The position numbers and the translations under genes are program-made. Under the pieces are notes generated by a model. It worked only from the letters and a program-made list of their open reading frames with translations. It made no database searches and was not told where the DNA came from. 64,000 nucleotides of DNA from CAVXYG01 sp963706835 (GTDB lineage: Bacteria; Actinomycetota; Actinomycetes; S36-B12; GCA-2699445). Position 1 is the first letter of the stretch, and every line of letters starts with the position of its first letter. Of the stretch, positions 8,811 through 17,976 are shown in pieces. Location of the stretch: the NCBI GenBank assembly GCA_963706835.1, contig CAVPOB010000016.1, forward strand, positions 248,001 through 312,000, given 5' to 3'.

Positions 8811-9570
8811 GAAGGCATGGAAGCACAGCCGGTGCCTTGACCGGTCGGGCGCGGTCGGGGCGCAGGTGCCCTGCCCGGCGCATGGAGTGGGGACGTCGGT
8901 GCGCGGCGAAGTGGGGCACTTCTCGCGTGTCGCTCGGGCTGCGCGGAGATGCCCGTTCATGCCGAAGGTCGTCCGGGCCCGCGAACCGGTGGCGGGCCCT
9001 GACGGCATCTTCGCCTCGGACCCGAGGGTCGGCCCGGAGTCGCGACAGCATCCGACATAGGCCCGGGCAGGAAGCCGAGGTCCCCAACCCGCGACCGTGC
9101 TTCAGGTGGAACGTCGGGGCGAGGGCAAAGGTGGTGCCGGGCGTGGTGAGCCCACAGGCGGGCTGCCATCCAGGGGTTCCTCGGCATCCCCAGATGACGG
9201 ATAGGGGATTGCCATCCATCGACCTCGGACGCAGCGCAGCCTCCGACAGCCAGCGTCACCAGTGCCGCCGTCGCGGCCGCCAGGGGCGCTGTGCAGGCTG
9301 GCAGGACGATGAGGGAGATGTCCACGGCCAAACCTGGACCTGGGAAGGGACCTCGTCCTTCGGCTAAGGCGCCGCGGACGACCAGCACTTCCACGACGTC
9401 ACCTTCACGCTTTCGGCACCGGCGACTACGACGGCCTCAAGTTCGAGTCCACCATGCAGGGCGCCTAGCGCCCCCGGCCGCTGACAGGGACGATCTCCCC
9501 AGCCTGAGCACCAGGCCACCGGCCCGCCGGTGACCCCGCGCCCGGACAAGACCCGCGGTCCGTCGGCGAT
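8811..9570. other. Gene-poor stretch with a possible small gene remnant
   Basis: About 760 bases without a firm gene. On the plus strand, 9318-9469 reads TWTWEGTSSFG, a stop, DQHFHDVTFTL, then after a one-base shift GTGDYDGLKFESTMQGA and a stop, which looks like the broken end of a small beta-rich protein. On the minus strand a frame at 9220-9330 contains a lipoprotein-like signal (LVTLAVGGCAAS) but no credible mature part. Both are weak calls. Confidence 0.3.
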
Positions 9571-9582
9571 GACTGGACGTGT

Positions 9583-9939
9583 TCACATGCCGCTGTCGGG
9601 TGAGCGGGACCAGCCTTCGAGGGTGTCCGCAATGATCTGGAGCTCCGTGAGCGTGCCGTCAGCGATGGCGATCACGAAGTCGTAGGCCCCATCGTCGGGG
9701 GCGTCGACGCGCCAGCCGTTGATGTGGCAGAACACGACCGGTCGCGAGCCAGGCCAGCCGCTTGTGGCCGTCAACGAGGCAGTGGTTCTTCGCCAGGGAG
9801 TGCAGCAGTGCCGCAGCCTTGCGGTGGACAGTGGGGTGGCGTCGTGCCCGAGGACCGTCGACCGCGGGCGGGCCAGGACCGACTCCAGGAGCCCGTAGTC
9901 GGCGACGAGAGGCTCGGCGTGTGTCAACCGGCTTGACAC
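9583..9939 (-). pseudogene. doc: Frameshifted Doc (death-on-curing) toxin, Fic fold, orphan
   Basis: The ends match Doc toxins of type II toxin-antitoxin systems: LLESVLARPRSTVLGHDA at the start and VFCHINGWRVDAPDDGAYDFVIAIADGTLTE at the end. The catalytic Fic-like part is present but in another frame, reading KAAALLHSLAKNHCLVDGHKRLAW (about 9760-9825). One base is missing near 9834 (expected DAYPT) and one extra base is present near 9740. Doc phosphorylates EF-Tu. No antitoxin gene fits in the 23 bases up to mscL, so it is an orphan. The two shifts could be sequencing errors, but the missing antitoxin suggests a true relic. Confidence 0.7.
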
Positions 9940-9962
9940 GTTCCGCTCAGGCGGCCGTTCGA

Positions 9963-10376
9963 TCAGACGCCAGGACCAGCGGAGCCTCCGCGGCCCTTCG
10001 CCAGCAGATCGCGGATCTCGGTCAGCAGTGCGATGTCGTCGGGCACCGGATCTGCCTCCGGGGCCTCACCAAGCTTGGCCGCTCGACGGTCCTTCAGATG
10101 GTTCATCGGCGCGACGAAGATGAAGTACACGACGGCGGCGGTGATCAGGAATGTGATCACCGCGTTGATGACCACTCCGTAGTCGAACGTCTGGCCGCCG
10201 AACTCGAACGTCCCGGCGGTCTCGCCATCGCCCCCGAGGACGGAGCGGACCAGGGGGTCGATGAATCCCGTGACCACGGCGTTGACCAGGGCTGTGAATG
10301 CCGCCCCGATGACCACCGCGACCGCGAGGTCGATCACGTTGCCGCGCATGATGAAATCGCGGAAGCCCTTGAGCAT
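9963..10376 (-). CDS. mscL: Large-conductance mechanosensitive channel MscL
   Basis: This 137-residue protein is MscL, the pentameric inner-membrane valve that releases solutes during osmotic downshock. It begins MLKGFRDFIMRGNVIDLAVAVV, the classic amphipathic N-terminus and first helix, followed by the periplasmic loop (about 46-65), a second helix (VVINAVITFLITAAVVYFIFV, 68-88) and a charged C-terminal helix (DIALLTEIRDLLAKG). The ATG at 10376 follows GGAGGG; an upstream extension of the frame to 10661 lacks family similarity. It is a single-gene unit with about 580 non-coding bases upstream. Confidence 0.95.
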   Translation of the reverse strand: MLKGFRDFIMRGNVIDLAVAVVIGAAFTALVNAVVTGFIDPLVRSVLGGDGETAGTFEFGGQTFDYGVVINAVITFLITAAVVYFIFVAPMNHLKDRRAAKLGEAPEADPVPDDIALLTEIRDLLAKGRGGSAGPGV

Positions 10377-10921
10377 GAACGCACCCTCCGGTTCGTCGTG
10401 CCGGCTTGGGGCCGAACACTGCGTGCCGGACCCCCGCCCGGCGGGCCGCATCATTCGTCGCGGCCCTGGGAATTGTAGTCGCACGGGCAGTGCCGAGAGC
10501 GGGCGATGGTGCCAATCCTGATGGGCCCAGGCACTCCCGAACGCCCGCGGAGCCGCGAAGCAGGGGCCGGCTCGGCCCGGTGACGGGGACCCGCCGGCCG
10601 CGGTGGCGTCCCTGCTCGGCTGGGGTGGGCGCCGACCGTGAGTGCTCTCAACGTCCTGCACCGCGATACGCGCAGACTGAGCCAGGTACGGCCCTGCGGC
10701 GCGCAGTGGGACCCGCCCCGGCTACAGGCCTCCACAAGGTATCCACGCTGATCGGAGACGAACACTCACCGGAAAGAATCCGAGTCGCAGTCGCAGTGAA
10801 GGGCGCCTCGACGGGCCTTCGCGGTCGGAGCGCGCGCGCCTCGGGATGGCAACGATTCGGCATGATCCTGCTCGACCGTCCTGAGTGCCGGCCGATGACG
10901 CGTTTCTCCAGCCGCATCCCC
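10377..10921. other. Intergenic region, nothing recognised
   Basis: About 545 bases between the divergent mscL and cyclic-nucleotide-binding genes. I see the ribosome-binding site of mscL at the left edge, but no other gene, repeat or RNA. Confidence 0.5.
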
Positions 10922-10952
10922 TTGCCTCGCGGCGAACGGGATCGGGCACACT
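10922..10952 (+). promoter_or_regulatory. Promoter for the cyclic-nucleotide-binding protein, leaderless
   Basis: TTGCCT (10922-10927), a 19-base spacer and CACACT (10947-10952). The start codon GTG follows after exactly six bases, so the transcript should be leaderless. The -10 box GGCACACTG recurs upstream of rpsP and rplS. Confidence 0.5.
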
Positions 10953-10958
10953 GCTGGT

Positions 10959-11441
10959 GTGGGCGAGAACCTGCTGGATCTGTGCGCCGGGTTGCCGACC
11001 GCCTCCTACCCGGCGGGTGGGGTCCTGGTGGCGGAGGGAGACCTCCTCGACCGCATACTCGTCCTGCAGTCGGGATCGGTGACCGTCGAGCGCGACGGGG
11101 TGCCGTTCGCGCGGATGGACGCCCCCGGCTCGGTATTCGGGGAGATGTCGGTGGTGCTGGGCAGGCCCGCTTCGGCCACCGTCCGAGCCAGCGCCGAGAC
11201 CCTCGTGCGCGTCATCGACGATCCGGAAGCGTTTCTGCGTCAGCGGCCGGGCGCCGCGCTGGCCGTGCTGCGGATGACGGCCTCGCGGCTCGAAGGCCTG
11301 ACCGTGTACTTGGTGGACGTCAAGCAGCAGTTCGCCGGACTCGAGGGCCACCTGGGGATGGTGGATTCGATCCTCGACACGCTCGTGCACCACCAAGGGC
11401 CAGCAGTGCGCCCGGGCTCGGTGCGCGATCCCGAGGGCTGA
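10959..11441 (+). CDS. Cyclic nucleotide-binding domain protein
   Basis: This 160-residue protein consists of one cNMP-binding beta-roll of the CRP/FNR type: GGVLVAEGDLLDRILVLQSGSVTVERDG near the start, then the phosphate-binding cassette region GSVFGEMSVVLGRPASATVRA (residues 57-77), in which GE (62-63) and R-S/A-A-T fit the usual pattern. There is no DNA-binding helix-turn-helix after it, only about 60 residues ending in a helical tail. It may be a stand-alone sensor. The GTG start is supported by a leaderless promoter. It converges with the metallophosphoesterase, leaving one base between their natural stops. Confidence 0.82.
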   Translation: MGENLLDLCAGLPTASYPAGGVLVAEGDLLDRILVLQSGSVTVERDGVPFARMDAPGSVFGEMSVVLGRPASATVRASAETLVRVIDDPEAFLRQRPGAALAVLRMTASRLEGLTVYLVDVKQQFAGLEGHLGMVDSILDTLVHHQGPAVRPGSVRDPEG

Positions 11442-11442
11442 G

Positions 11443-12163
11443 TCACCCCAGCTCGATCTGTCTCGCTGTCGAAGACCCCGAACCAGTTGGCCGTCCCGGC
11501 CGCGAAGTCGAAGGTGATGTGCGGGGGGACCTTGCCCACCTGCTTGCCGGCGTTGCACACCAGCGTTCGGCCGATCCGGTCGTGCCACGAGCCGCCGTCC
11601 ACCCAGGGCGCCTGGTGGATGTGGCCGCAGATGACCAGCCACGGCTGGTACTGCTCGATCCAGGCCGCGAGGTCGTGATCGGGGAACTCTCGCCGGCCGT
11701 CGCGGCACAGCACGGTCCCCGCCGGCGGTGCGTGGTACAGCCACACCCAGCGCTCGGGCGCATCGGCTGCCGCTGCCGCCAGCTGCTGCCCCACCTCTTC
11801 GCGGGTGAGGGGGCCGTCCCACCAGGGGCAGACCGTGAACCGGATGCCGTCGATGTCCACACTGGCCCCATCGCGCACGACGGCGTCGCTGGACAACCGG
11901 CGCAGCCATCCGGCGGACTGCTCCCCGTTCGCCCCGGGACCGTCGAGGTCGTGGTTGCCGGAGGCGACGAGCACGGTGGACCGCTCCGCGAGGGTGCCCA
12001 GGTACTTGTCCAGCACCACGGTCTGCACCTCCATCGGCACCGGGCTGACGATGTCGGCGAGGTCGCCCACGAGCGCCACCGCATCCACGTCCTGCGCGGC
12101 CCGGACCAGCCAGTCGTAATGGGGCAGCCGGTAGTGCAGATCGGAGACCGACAACAGTCGCAC
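11443..12163 (-). CDS. Calcineurin-like metallophosphoesterase, one frameshift near the end
   Basis: This protein of about 239 residues has all metal-binding motifs of calcineurin-like phosphoesterases: D8-x-H10 (SVSDLHYR), GD at 33-34, GNHD at 69-72, H144 (LYHAPPAG) and GHIH at 180-183. It is a soluble hydrolase of unknown substrate. The GTG at 12163 is preferred over the ATG six codons earlier because a -10-like CAGACT ends six bases before it (leaderless). Near 11458 an extra base on the coding strand (GAGACAGATCGAG) shifts the frame; without it the protein ends FDSETIELG at 11443, the expected length. As written, the frame runs on to 11240, antisense to its neighbour. Confidence 0.85.
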
Positions 12164-12333
12164 GCAGCGAGTCTGCCGCATCCGCCCGCGGTGTTCGGGA
12201 TCGGCTCACCCGGCCGGGGCCGCCGGGGTGCGGTGTCGGGGGCCGGGGGCGGGGTATGGGTGACCGGAAGCCTGGCCGGGACCTGAGCCCGGGAGGTTGG
12301 AGTGGACTGCTGGCTCGTTGGGGGAGCGACCGC

Positions 12334-12603
12334 TGCACCCGTTGCGGGGGTTTGCACCCGGATTGGTGGCTGCGAGCGGCTCTGGGACCGCGACTGTGCA
12401 CCCGGTTTGGGGGTTTGCACCCCGGATGGTTGCTCAGCGACCCGATCCGGGCCGTTTCTGCCCCCGCGGCGGGTGCATACCCCCGAAGCGGGTGCAGACG
12501 TGCCTCGGATCCGGCGGCTTCAGCCCCCGCGCCGGGTGCAAACCCCCGAAACGGGTGCAGACCTGCACCGAATCCGACCGGGTCTAACCCCGAACCGGGT
12601 GCA
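12334..12603. repeat. Four-unit inverted repeat element, locus A
   Basis: Forward 27-bp units start at 12334 and 12397; inverted units start at 12470 and 12533; a decayed inverted unit lies at 12579-12603. Each unit is TGCACCCG, about 11 bases with a run of five G, then TGCACCCG again, so the heptamer recurs every 19 bases. Unit spacing is 63, 73 and 63 bases. Spacers differ in sequence from those of the two other loci (38565 and 50647). The element fills the region between the metallophosphoesterase start and the WS/DGAT stop; I see no gene here. Confidence 0.85.
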
Positions 12604-12730
12604 GACCCAGCCCACACGCCGGGCCTGCCCCGCACATGCGACCGATTCCGCCCATGCCCCGCAGCGCATCCACGCACCGCCCCGCAGCGCATCCGCCCAT
12701 CCGACCGCATCCGCCCCGCCCCGCCGCGCA

Positions 12731-14122
12731 TCACCCCGCGGCAGCGGCCGCCAGCAACTCCTCCAACGAGGCGTCCATGAAGTCCGTGTAGGCCGCCAGG
12801 TCGTACATGGCGTCGCGCTCCCCGGTCATGCCCCAGCACATCTTGCCGTTGTACGACAGCACGCCGTGCGTGAGCGCCCGATCGGGGGCAGTGGTGAGGA
12901 AGGGGAACAGGTCGGTGACGGCGGCGCCATTGACGTACAGCGGGAACTGCGGCCCGGGGACGTTCGTGACTACGGTGTGCAGGAAGTCGGTGTGCATCGC
13001 GGAGCGGACGGCGATGGCGAACAGGTTGGGAGCGATGAAGTCGGCCGCCGGCATCAGCGCACCGGCTGCCACCGCCTCCCCGGTCTGTTTGATCCGCCCG
13101 GTCTGGCGCTGGATCTCGCGGTAGCGCAGCAGTGGGTGGGGTTGGCCCACGGGAACATCGACGAACATCGCCGATACGAGGTTGCCGCCTGATCCCATCT
13201 GCTCCGGCTTGCGCATCGATGCCGGGGCCATGACCCGCACCTTCATGTCCGGCGGCACATCTTCGCCCCGGTTCAGCAGCCAGGTGCGCAGGGCGCCGGC
13301 CACCACTGCCAGCACCGCGTCGTTGACCGTTCCGCCCAGTGCCCGCTTGATGGTCTTATAGTCCTCGAGACGGTGGCTGAGTCCCCGGTAGCGCCGCCAC
13401 TCGCTGCTGGGCGCCTCCAACGGGGTCTCGGACAGCGATCCGGCCAGCCGCTGTCCGGCGGAGGCCAGTCCCACTGCGGTGCCGGCGGTCCGCTTGGCAG
13501 TGTCGGTCAGGTCGGCGATCCAGTCCTTCATCGCAACCGCCACTTGCAGCGGCTGGGCGGCGCGGTCCAGGATGCCCGAGCGGAGCAGTTCGGCGTTGCT
13601 GGGTTCCGGGTCCGGCCGCCACGGCTCGGCCGGCATCCGGCGCGGTTCCGGCGCGGGATCGACCAGGGCGGTCAGCATCTCCACAGCGCTGACCCCATCC
13701 ACCACGCAGTGGTGCGTCTTGAGCAGCAGCGCGACACGGCCGTCCTCCAGGCCGTCGATGAGATAGCCCTCCCACAGGGGCCGGCTGCGATCCAGGCTGC
13801 GCGAGAACAAGCGCCCCGCGAGATCCCACAGTTGTTCGGGCCGGCCGGGCTTGGGCAGGCTGCGGTGCTGCAGGTGGTACTGCAGATCGAAGAGCGGATC
13901 GTCCACCCACACCGGGTTGGCGAGATGGCCCGGGACGAACCGGACCTTCTGCCGATAGCGCGGGATCAGGTGCAGCCGCTCTTTGATGAGCTCCAGCATC
14001 CGGGGCAGCTCGAACCCGTCCGGCCCGGGATCGAGCAGGACCAGGCCGCCCACATGCATGGGGCGGTTGCGCTTCTCGATCAGGAGGAAGGATGCATCCA
14101 GGGCTGACAGGCGTTCCGGCAT
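12731..14122 (-). CDS. Wax ester synthase/diacylglycerol acyltransferase (WS/DGAT)
   Basis: This 463-residue enzyme belongs to the bacterial WS/DGAT family, which makes triacylglycerols or wax esters from acyl-CoA on the inner membrane. The catalytic motif HHCVVDG is at residues 137-143 and the N-terminus RLSALDASFLLIEKRNRPMHVGGL is typical. The NDAVLAVVAGALR and later NVPGP motifs are also present. The length is normal. The ATG at 14122 is preceded by CACTAT seven bases upstream, suggesting a leaderless mRNA; an open frame further upstream is antisense to the next gene. It implies storage-lipid formation, which is common in actinobacteria. It is a single gene, upstream of repeat locus A. Confidence 0.93.
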   Translation of the reverse strand: MPERLSALDASFLLIEKRNRPMHVGGLVLLDPGPDGFELPRMLELIKERLHLIPRYRQKVRFVPGHLANPVWVDDPLFDLQYHLQHRSLPKPGRPEQLWDLAGRLFSRSLDRSRPLWEGYLIDGLEDGRVALLLKTHHCVVDGVSAVEMLTALVDPAPEPRRMPAEPWRPDPEPSNAELLRSGILDRAAQPLQVAVAMKDWIADLTDTAKRTAGTAVGLASAGQRLAGSLSETPLEAPSSEWRRYRGLSHRLEDYKTIKRALGGTVNDAVLAVVAGALRTWLLNRGEDVPPDMKVRVMAPASMRKPEQMGSGGNLVSAMFVDVPVGQPHPLLRYREIQRQTGRIKQTGEAVAAGALMPAADFIAPNLFAIAVRSAMHTDFLHTVVTNVPGPQFPLYVNGAAVTDLFPFLTTAPDRALTHGVLSYNGKMCWGMTGERDAMYDLAAYTDFMDASLEELLAAAAAG

Positions 14123-14183
14123 AGCGCCGATAGTGCCAACTCTCCGGTGCCGATGCGGCCTGCGCGAGGAATCCGGTGATCCC

Positions 14184-14573
14184 TCAGGAAGCGATGCTGG
14201 CCAGCGCGCGCTCCAGTCGGCCCTTGGCATCCTCGGCGATCTCGTCGATCCCTGAGGTTTCGGCAAGGCTGAGCATCGCGTGGGGGTCCAGTGCCGCGAC
14301 GACCGTGCGCCCGGAGTGCTCGTACACCACAACGTTGCACGGCAGCAGCAGGCCGATGTCCGGCTCGGCATCGACCGCGCTGGCTGCCAGTGGCGGCCGG
14401 CACGCGCCGAGGATCTTGTACGGCGGCATGTCCTTGTCGAGCTTGGCCTTCAGCGTGGCGGCCATGTCGATCTCGGTGATGATGCCGAAGCCTTCGTCGC
14501 TGAGCGCCTGGCGAATCTGGGCCTCAGCCTCTGCCGGGGAACGGTCGGTCGTGACCTTGAGGGCGTACGCCAT
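14184..14573 (-). CDS. DUF302 domain protein
   Basis: This 129-residue soluble protein fits the DUF302 family: RSPAEAEAQIRQALSDEGFGIITEIDMAATLKAKL at the start, then PYKILGACRPPLA and DIGLLLPCNVVVYE, with the two conserved cysteines at GAC and LPC. The fold is a small alpha-beta dimer; the function is unknown, although some members bind metals or heme. The ATG follows an AAGGAG-like site (minus-strand reading of ctccttg at 14578-14584). It is separated from both neighbours by about 50 bases and is probably a separate unit. Confidence 0.88.
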   Translation of the reverse strand: MAYALKVTTDRSPAEAEAQIRQALSDEGFGIITEIDMAATLKAKLDKDMPPYKILGACRPPLAASAVDAEPDIGLLLPCNVVVYEHSGRTVVAALDPHAMLSLAETSGIDEIAEDAKGRLERALASIAS

Positions 14574-14622
14574 ATGGACTCCTTGTCTCGCCGTCCAATC
14601 TAAGCCACGCAGGTGCCCGGCC

Positions 14623-15435
14623 TCATGGGACCAAGGGCACGGGCATGTCGGCGTGCAGCGCGGTGCCGGGCACCTGGTCAGCCCCGCACGACTTCAGCCG
14701 CGCCGCCACGGGATGGCTGCTGACGGCGACCTGCCAGGCGCTGCCGTCCTGCAGCCGTACGAGTACCCGGTGTCGATCGACGTCGGCCGCCGCCAGCGGG
14801 GAGACCCGGTGATGCTGCCAGACAGCGACGGTCGCGGCCTGCACGTCGGGGGGCCATCCGACCGGGCCGCGGACCGTCGCCACCGGCATCCGCCCGGCGA
14901 GCACGTCCCGGGCCGTCGCCTCGCCCAGCCGCCCGAAGGCGACCCGGTCGGGCAGTCGCAGCGCGGTCGGCGCGAACCGGTGGCCGCCGAGGTGGGAGGC
15001 CTCCCACGTCGCGGTCGAGGCCAGCCGGTCCAAGAGGGGTCGGGCGAGCAGCGCGCAGCAGCGGTCCCGGGCACCGTTGGTGCACAGCAGCAGCGTCGGC
15101 TCGCTGACGGGTCGGCCCGGGCCCGGTAGATGCTCGGGGGCCACGGGCGCATCCACTGCTACCTGCCAGCGCCGCGCCGGGCGGTCCGGTGTGCTGAGCC
15201 AGACGAACCGGTCCCGCTGGCGGCGCAGGGGACGGTCCGGGCGTCGGGCCAGGATGACCCGCCACTGCGGCGGCAGCTCGGCCAGGTCGCGGCGCTGCGG
15301 TTCTGGCAGGGAGCAGTCGCGCAACGGGTCGGCGCTCCACCGCCCCGGAACTTCCACGACCAGCAGGTGCGTCTCGGTCGGGGCGGTACCGACCAACGGC
15401 TCCGCAGCCGCCGATGTCGAGCAGTAGTCGCTCAC
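14623..15435 (-). CDS. Sucrase/ferredoxin-like protein
   Basis: This 270-residue protein matches the sucrase/ferredoxin-like family (thioredoxin-like [2Fe-2S] ferredoxin fold). It starts MSDYCSTSAA, contains HLLVVEVPGRWSADP, and the cluster region reads LLLCTNGARDRCCALLARPLLD, followed by ASHLGGHRFAPTALRLPD. The Cys residues at CTNG and RCC are the likely cluster ligands. The physiological partner is unknown. The start overlaps the stop of the topoisomerase gene by 4 bases (ATGA), so the two are translationally coupled although functionally unrelated. Confidence 0.88.
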   Translation of the reverse strand: MSDYCSTSAAAEPLVGTAPTETHLLVVEVPGRWSADPLRDCSLPEPQRRDLAELPPQWRVILARRPDRPLRRQRDRFVWLSTPDRPARRWQVAVDAPVAPEHLPGPGRPVSEPTLLLCTNGARDRCCALLARPLLDRLASTATWEASHLGGHRFAPTALRLPDRVAFGRLGEATARDVLAGRMPVATVRGPVGWPPDVQAATVAVWQHHRVSPLAAADVDRHRVLVRLQDGSAWQVAVSSHPVAARLKSCGADQVPGTALHADMPVPLVP

Positions 15436-17858
15436 CGGCCGACCGCGCCGATGGGTACGGTGCCGGGGTGGCCCGAACCGTCCCGGCGGTCATCGGGCGC
15501 CGGCAGGTCGACCGGGGTGCCGCTGGCCGTGGCAGCGACCGGCGGACCTGCCACGACCGCGGCGAACGTGAGTCGGTCCGCCCCCTTGGTGAAGCGCATG
15601 CAGCGGACTCCGCCAGTGGCGCGGCCCTTCTGCGGATACACGCGCAGCGGCGTCACCTTGACCAGGCCGGGCTCGGTGCCGGGCAGCGCATCGGCCGATC
15701 CCGCAACCGCCACGACATGGGCAGCGTCGTCGGCGGCGATCGCGGCGAAGGCGATGGCAGCGGCTCCCGGCGGCAGCTTCACCCCGGCCATCCCTGCCGC
15801 GGCTCGCCCCTGGGCGCGCACGGCAGCGCCGGGGAAGCGCAGCAGTTGCGCGTCGCTGGTGACGAAGACGAGGTCCCGCCCGTCGTCCGGCGGGCAAGCG
15901 TGGGCGCCGATGACGGCATCGCCGTCGGCCAGCGCAATCACCTCCCAGCTGTCCCGGCTAGCCGGTGCCTCCGGTTGCACGCGTTTGACTACGCCGCCGC
16001 GGGTGCCGAGGACCAGCCCGGTCTCGCCATCCAACGGCTGCAGCCCGACCGCTGCCGCACCGTCGGGCAGATCGAGCAGCGCACCCAGTGGAGCGCCCCC
16101 GGACAGGGTCGGCCGGCTCGCCGTAGACACGATGGTCGGCAGTTCGATCACCGACACCCGGTGGGCCATGCCATCGGCGGTCAGCAGCGCCACCGACCCC
16201 CGTGCCGTGGTCCGCACCGCTGCTGTGAGCACGTCATGCTGAGTACGCTCCCCGGTCGTGGGCAGTGGTTCCGGCGAGGTGGTGCGGGCCATGAGTCCGG
16301 ATGCCGACAGCAGCACCCAGCACGGGTCGTCGCCCACCTCCAGCGGCACCGCGGCGGGCTGCGGCGCACCGTCGGACTCCAGCAGGATGGTGCGCCGCGG
16401 GGTGGCGTGCCGCGCCGCGACATCGGCCAGTTCCTGCGAGACCACCGACCGCAGCCGCGTCTCCCGGGCCAGGATGTCATCGAGGTCGGCGATCGTGGCG
16501 CGCAGTTGGTCGGCCTCCTGCTCCAACTCGATGCGCGAGAACTTGGTCAGCCGCCGCAGCGGCATGTCCAGGATGTGGTTGGCCTGCGCCTCGGACAGGT
16601 CGAAGGCGAGCATCAACCGCTCCCGCGCCGTCGGGGCGTCGTCGCTGGCCCGGACGATGGCGATCACCTCGTCGATATCGAGGATGGCGATGAGCAGCCC
16701 CTCGACCAGGTGCAGCCGTTCGGCCGCCCGGTTGCGGCGGAACTGCGACCGCCGCCGCACCACCTCCATTCGGTGATCCAGGAACACCTGCAGCAGGCTC
16801 TTCAGCCCCAGCACCCGCGGCTGGCCGTCGACCAGGGTCACGTTGTTGATCGAGAACTGCTCCTCCATCGGGGTCAGCCGGTACAACTCCACGAGGACGG
16901 CATCGGGGTTGAAACCGGCCTTGAGGCTCAACTCCAGGCGCAGGCCATGCTCCCCATCGGTCAGGTCCACCAGGTCGGCCACACCCTGGAGCTTCTTGGA
17001 CTGCACCAGGGTCTTGATCCGTTCGATCAAGCGCTCCGGGCCCACATTGAACGGCAGCGCAGTGATCACGATGCCCTTGCGACGGGGGGTCAACTGCTCG
17101 ATCCGCGCCGTGGCCCGCATCTTGAAGCTGCCGCGCCCGGTCGCGTAGGCGTCGCGGATCCCGGCCAGCCCGACGATCATGCCGCCACTGGGCAGATCCG
17201 GACCCGGCACGAACTGCATCAAGTCGTCGGTGTCGGCCTCCGGATTGTCGAGCAGGTGCCGGGCCGCCGCGACCACCTCGCCAAGGTTGTGCGGGGGCAT
17301 GTTCGTCGCCATGCCGACCGCGATCCCCGCCGCTCCGTTGACCAGCAGGTTCGGGATCGCGGCGGGCAGCACCGACGGCTCCTGCTCGCGGCCGTCGTAG
17401 TTCGCGACGAAGTCCACGACGTCCTCGTCCAGGGAGGCCGTCATGTCCAGCGCGGGGGCGTCCAACCGGCACTCGGTGTAGCGCATCGCAGCCGGACCGT
17501 CGTCGAGGGAGCCGAAGTTGCCATGCCCGTCGACCATCGGCAGTCGCAGCGTGAACGGCTGGCTCATCCGGACCAGGGCGTCATAGATGGCGCTGTCGCC
17601 GTGCGGGTGCAGCCGACCCATCACCTCGCCCACGACGCGGGCGCTCTTGACGTGGCCCCGGTCGGGCCGCAGCCCCATCTGCGCCATCTGGAACAGGATC
17701 CGCCGCTGCACCGGCTTCAACCCGTCCCGGGCGTCGGGCAACGCGCGGGAGAAGATCACCGAGTAGGCGTACTCCAGGAATGACTGGCGCATCTCGTCGC
17801 TGACATCGATGTCCACGATGTGCTCCGGGCGCTCCGGGGGGCCGTCGCGACGGGCCAT
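15432..17858 (-). CDS. GyrA/ParC-like DNA topoisomerase subunit A
   Basis: This 808-residue protein is a type IIA topoisomerase cleavage subunit. The catalytic tyrosine is Y127 (AAMRYTECRL), the quinolone region GRLHPHGDSAIYDALVRM lies at 81-98, and the winged-helix start DGLKPVQRRIL is at 45-55. The C-terminal part has the six-bladed pinwheel repeats (LVLGTRGGVVKRV and similar), but I see no GyrA box (QRRGGKG), so it is more like ParC or the second GyrA-like protein of actinobacteria than true gyrase. No matching ParE/GyrB subunit is in the window. A minus-strand GGAGG precedes the ATG. It diverges from the GNAT/ligase gene. Confidence 0.9.
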   Translation of the reverse strand: MARRDGPPERPEHIVDIDVSDEMRQSFLEYAYSVIFSRALPDARDGLKPVQRRILFQMAQMGLRPDRGHVKSARVVGEVMGRLHPHGDSAIYDALVRMSQPFTLRLPMVDGHGNFGSLDDGPAAMRYTECRLDAPALDMTASLDEDVVDFVANYDGREQEPSVLPAAIPNLLVNGAAGIAVGMATNMPPHNLGEVVAAARHLLDNPEADTDDLMQFVPGPDLPSGGMIVGLAGIRDAYATGRGSFKMRATARIEQLTPRRKGIVITALPFNVGPERLIERIKTLVQSKKLQGVADLVDLTDGEHGLRLELSLKAGFNPDAVLVELYRLTPMEEQFSINNVTLVDGQPRVLGLKSLLQVFLDHRMEVVRRRSQFRRNRAAERLHLVEGLLIAILDIDEVIAIVRASDDAPTARERLMLAFDLSEAQANHILDMPLRRLTKFSRIELEQEADQLRATIADLDDILARETRLRSVVSQELADVAARHATPRRTILLESDGAPQPAAVPLEVGDDPCWVLLSASGLMARTTSPEPLPTTGERTQHDVLTAAVRTTARGSVALLTADGMAHRVSVIELPTIVSTASRPTLSGGAPLGALLDLPDGAAAVGLQPLDGETGLVLGTRGGVVKRVQPEAPASRDSWEVIALADGDAVIGAHACPPDDGRDLVFVTSDAQLLRFPGAAVRAQGRAAAGMAGVKLPPGAAAIAFAAIAADDAAHVVAVAGSADALPGTEPGLVKVTPLRVYPQKGRATGGVRCMRFTKGADRLTFAAVVAGPPVAATASGTPVDLPAPDDRRDGSGHPGTVPIGAVGR

Positions 17859-17976
17859 GCTGCCTCCAGGGTGCGGATCCGACGGCGGGGGCTGGCGTCA
17901 TGCTATGCCACCGCGGCACACCGCCCGACCCGTGACGGCAGCGCGTCCGGCAGTGGTGAGCAACTAGCGTGGGGGC

